Source: Candidatus Lithacetigena glycinireducens (GTDB taxonomy: Bacteria; Coprothermobacterota; HKB111). Taken from it: a DNA stretch of 15,913 nucleotides. Position 1 is the first letter of the stretch. The number at the start of each line of letters is the position of its first letter. Below, piece after piece: positions 15,722 to 15,913 of the stretch. The translations under genes were made by a program, and so were the position numbers. The stretch is from assembly GCA_018725485.1 (NCBI GenBank), contig QLUP01000011.1, positions 1 to 15,913 of the forward strand. The letters run 5' to 3'. The notes under the pieces were generated by a model that did not search any database, was not told the origin of the DNA, and was given only the letters and a program-made list of their open reading frames with translations.

Positions 15722-15750
15722 GTTAAACACTTACTTACTTTGATTGTCAA
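15722..15750 (-). promoter_or_regulatory. Sigma-A-type promoter for the EF-G-like gene
   Basis: The minus strand carries a perfect TTGACA (15750-15745), a 17-base spacer and TTTAAC (15727-15722), matching four of six -10 positions. The start codon lies about 50 bases downstream, after an AT-rich leader and a strong ribosome binding site. It may serve the following clpC cluster too, since no clear promoter is seen in the 65 bases before clpC. Confidence 0.6.
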
Positions 15751-15808
15751 CCCAAAATAGAAATGTCCTGTTTTATGTTATTGCCTCAATAAAGTTTTTG
15801 GGTTCATG

Positions 15809-15831
15809 TAATTCAGAAACGCTCTGAATTA
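15809..15831. repeat. Perfect 9-bp inverted repeat at the end of the upstream gene
   Basis: TAATTCAGA (15809-15817) and TCTGAATTA (15823-15831) pair around a five-base loop. The repeat overlaps the stop codon of the partial upstream gene. No T run follows on the minus strand, so it is not a standard rho-independent terminator; it could aid termination, stabilise the 3' end of the mRNA or bind a protein. Confidence 0.5.
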
Positions 15832-15913
15832 TTTGATTCTATTACCGTTCCTTTTAAAACACCCTTGAATTTTATGCGCTCTCCTTTGGAAGGTAGATTA
15901 TCAGTCTTGATAG
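15813..15913 (-). CDS. C-terminal end of an unidentified protein (5' part outside the window)
   Basis: One minus-strand frame is open from the window edge to a TGA at 15813-15815 and gives 32 residues: NLPSKGERIKFKGVLKGTVI in the centre and SNNSERF at the end. The alternation of charged and hydrophobic residues around KGERIKFKGVLKG resembles the strands of a small beta-barrel such as an OB fold, but this is a weak guess. The other two minus frames stop sooner. The spacing of about 140 bases to the EF-G-like start, with a promoter between, suggests a separate transcription unit. Confidence 0.45.
   Translation of the reverse strand, partial: IKTDNLPSKGERIKFKGVLKGTVIESNNSERF

Noticed and set aside
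15872-15913. Start of a plus-strand gene at the right edge (ATG near 15874)
   Set aside because: No ribosome binding site precedes the ATG, while a minus-strand frame in the same bases gives a more protein-like tail.
1-15913. CRISPR arrays, insertion sequences, tRNA or rRNA genes
   Set aside because: I saw no regularly spaced direct repeats, transposase-like frames, tRNA cloverleaf or rRNA sequence anywhere in the window.

Overview
The window is a stretch of AT-rich bacterial chromosome in which every convincing gene lies on the minus strand. It most likely comes from a low-GC Firmicute (Bacillota), probably a clostridial or deep-branching anaerobic lineage. The main reasons are the order clpC-radA-yacL-ispD-ispF-gltX-cysS-rlmB, which is the Bacillus/Clostridium housekeeping block, strong AGGAGG ribosome binding sites, and a SigB/SigF-type sigma factor next to YtxG/YtxH-like proteins. 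I cannot assign a genus.

Read in the direction of transcription (from high to low coordinates), the window opens with the C-terminal end of an unidentified protein (15813-15913). A promoter and an EF-G paralogue follow (13599-15671). Next comes a tightly packed housekeeping cluster from 13533 down to 2322: ClpC unfoldase, RadA repair ATPase, a membrane PIN-TRAM protein (YacL type), the MEP-pathway enzymes IspD and IspF, glutamyl-tRNA synthetase, a small membrane protein, cysteinyl-tRNA synthetase, an RlmB-type 23S rRNA methyltransferase, a rhomboid protease and a membrane-anchored SDH-family serine protease. Many of these genes overlap or abut, so they are probably co-transcribed and translationally coupled. 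Compared with the Bacillus subtilis order, ctsR-mcsA-mcsB before clpC, disA between radA and yacL, cysE between gltX and cysS, and mrnC before rlmB are all missing.

A 220-base gap (2102-2321) separates this block from a second operon and is the most interesting non-coding part of the window. It holds an extended -10 promoter. Beginning about seven bases downstream is a segment of about 93 nt that folds into a closed multi-stem structure and ends in a T run, which makes it a candidate small RNA or leader. Beyond it lies a good match to a sigma-B-type promoter just upstream of the next gene.

The second operon (2101 down to the window edge) encodes an RseC-like four-cysteine membrane protein, a YtxG/DUF948-like protein, a YtxH protein, an RsbW/SpoIIAB-like anti-sigma factor and a SigB/SigF-family sigma factor. 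It looks like a compact stress or envelope-response regulon that makes its own regulator. The anti-sigma protein is recognisable as a family member but has lost the ATP-binding residues that normally drive partner switching, and no anti-anti-sigma gene lies in the visible part. This sigma module, its candidate autoregulatory promoter and the adjacent structured RNA are the most promising material here for something undescribed.
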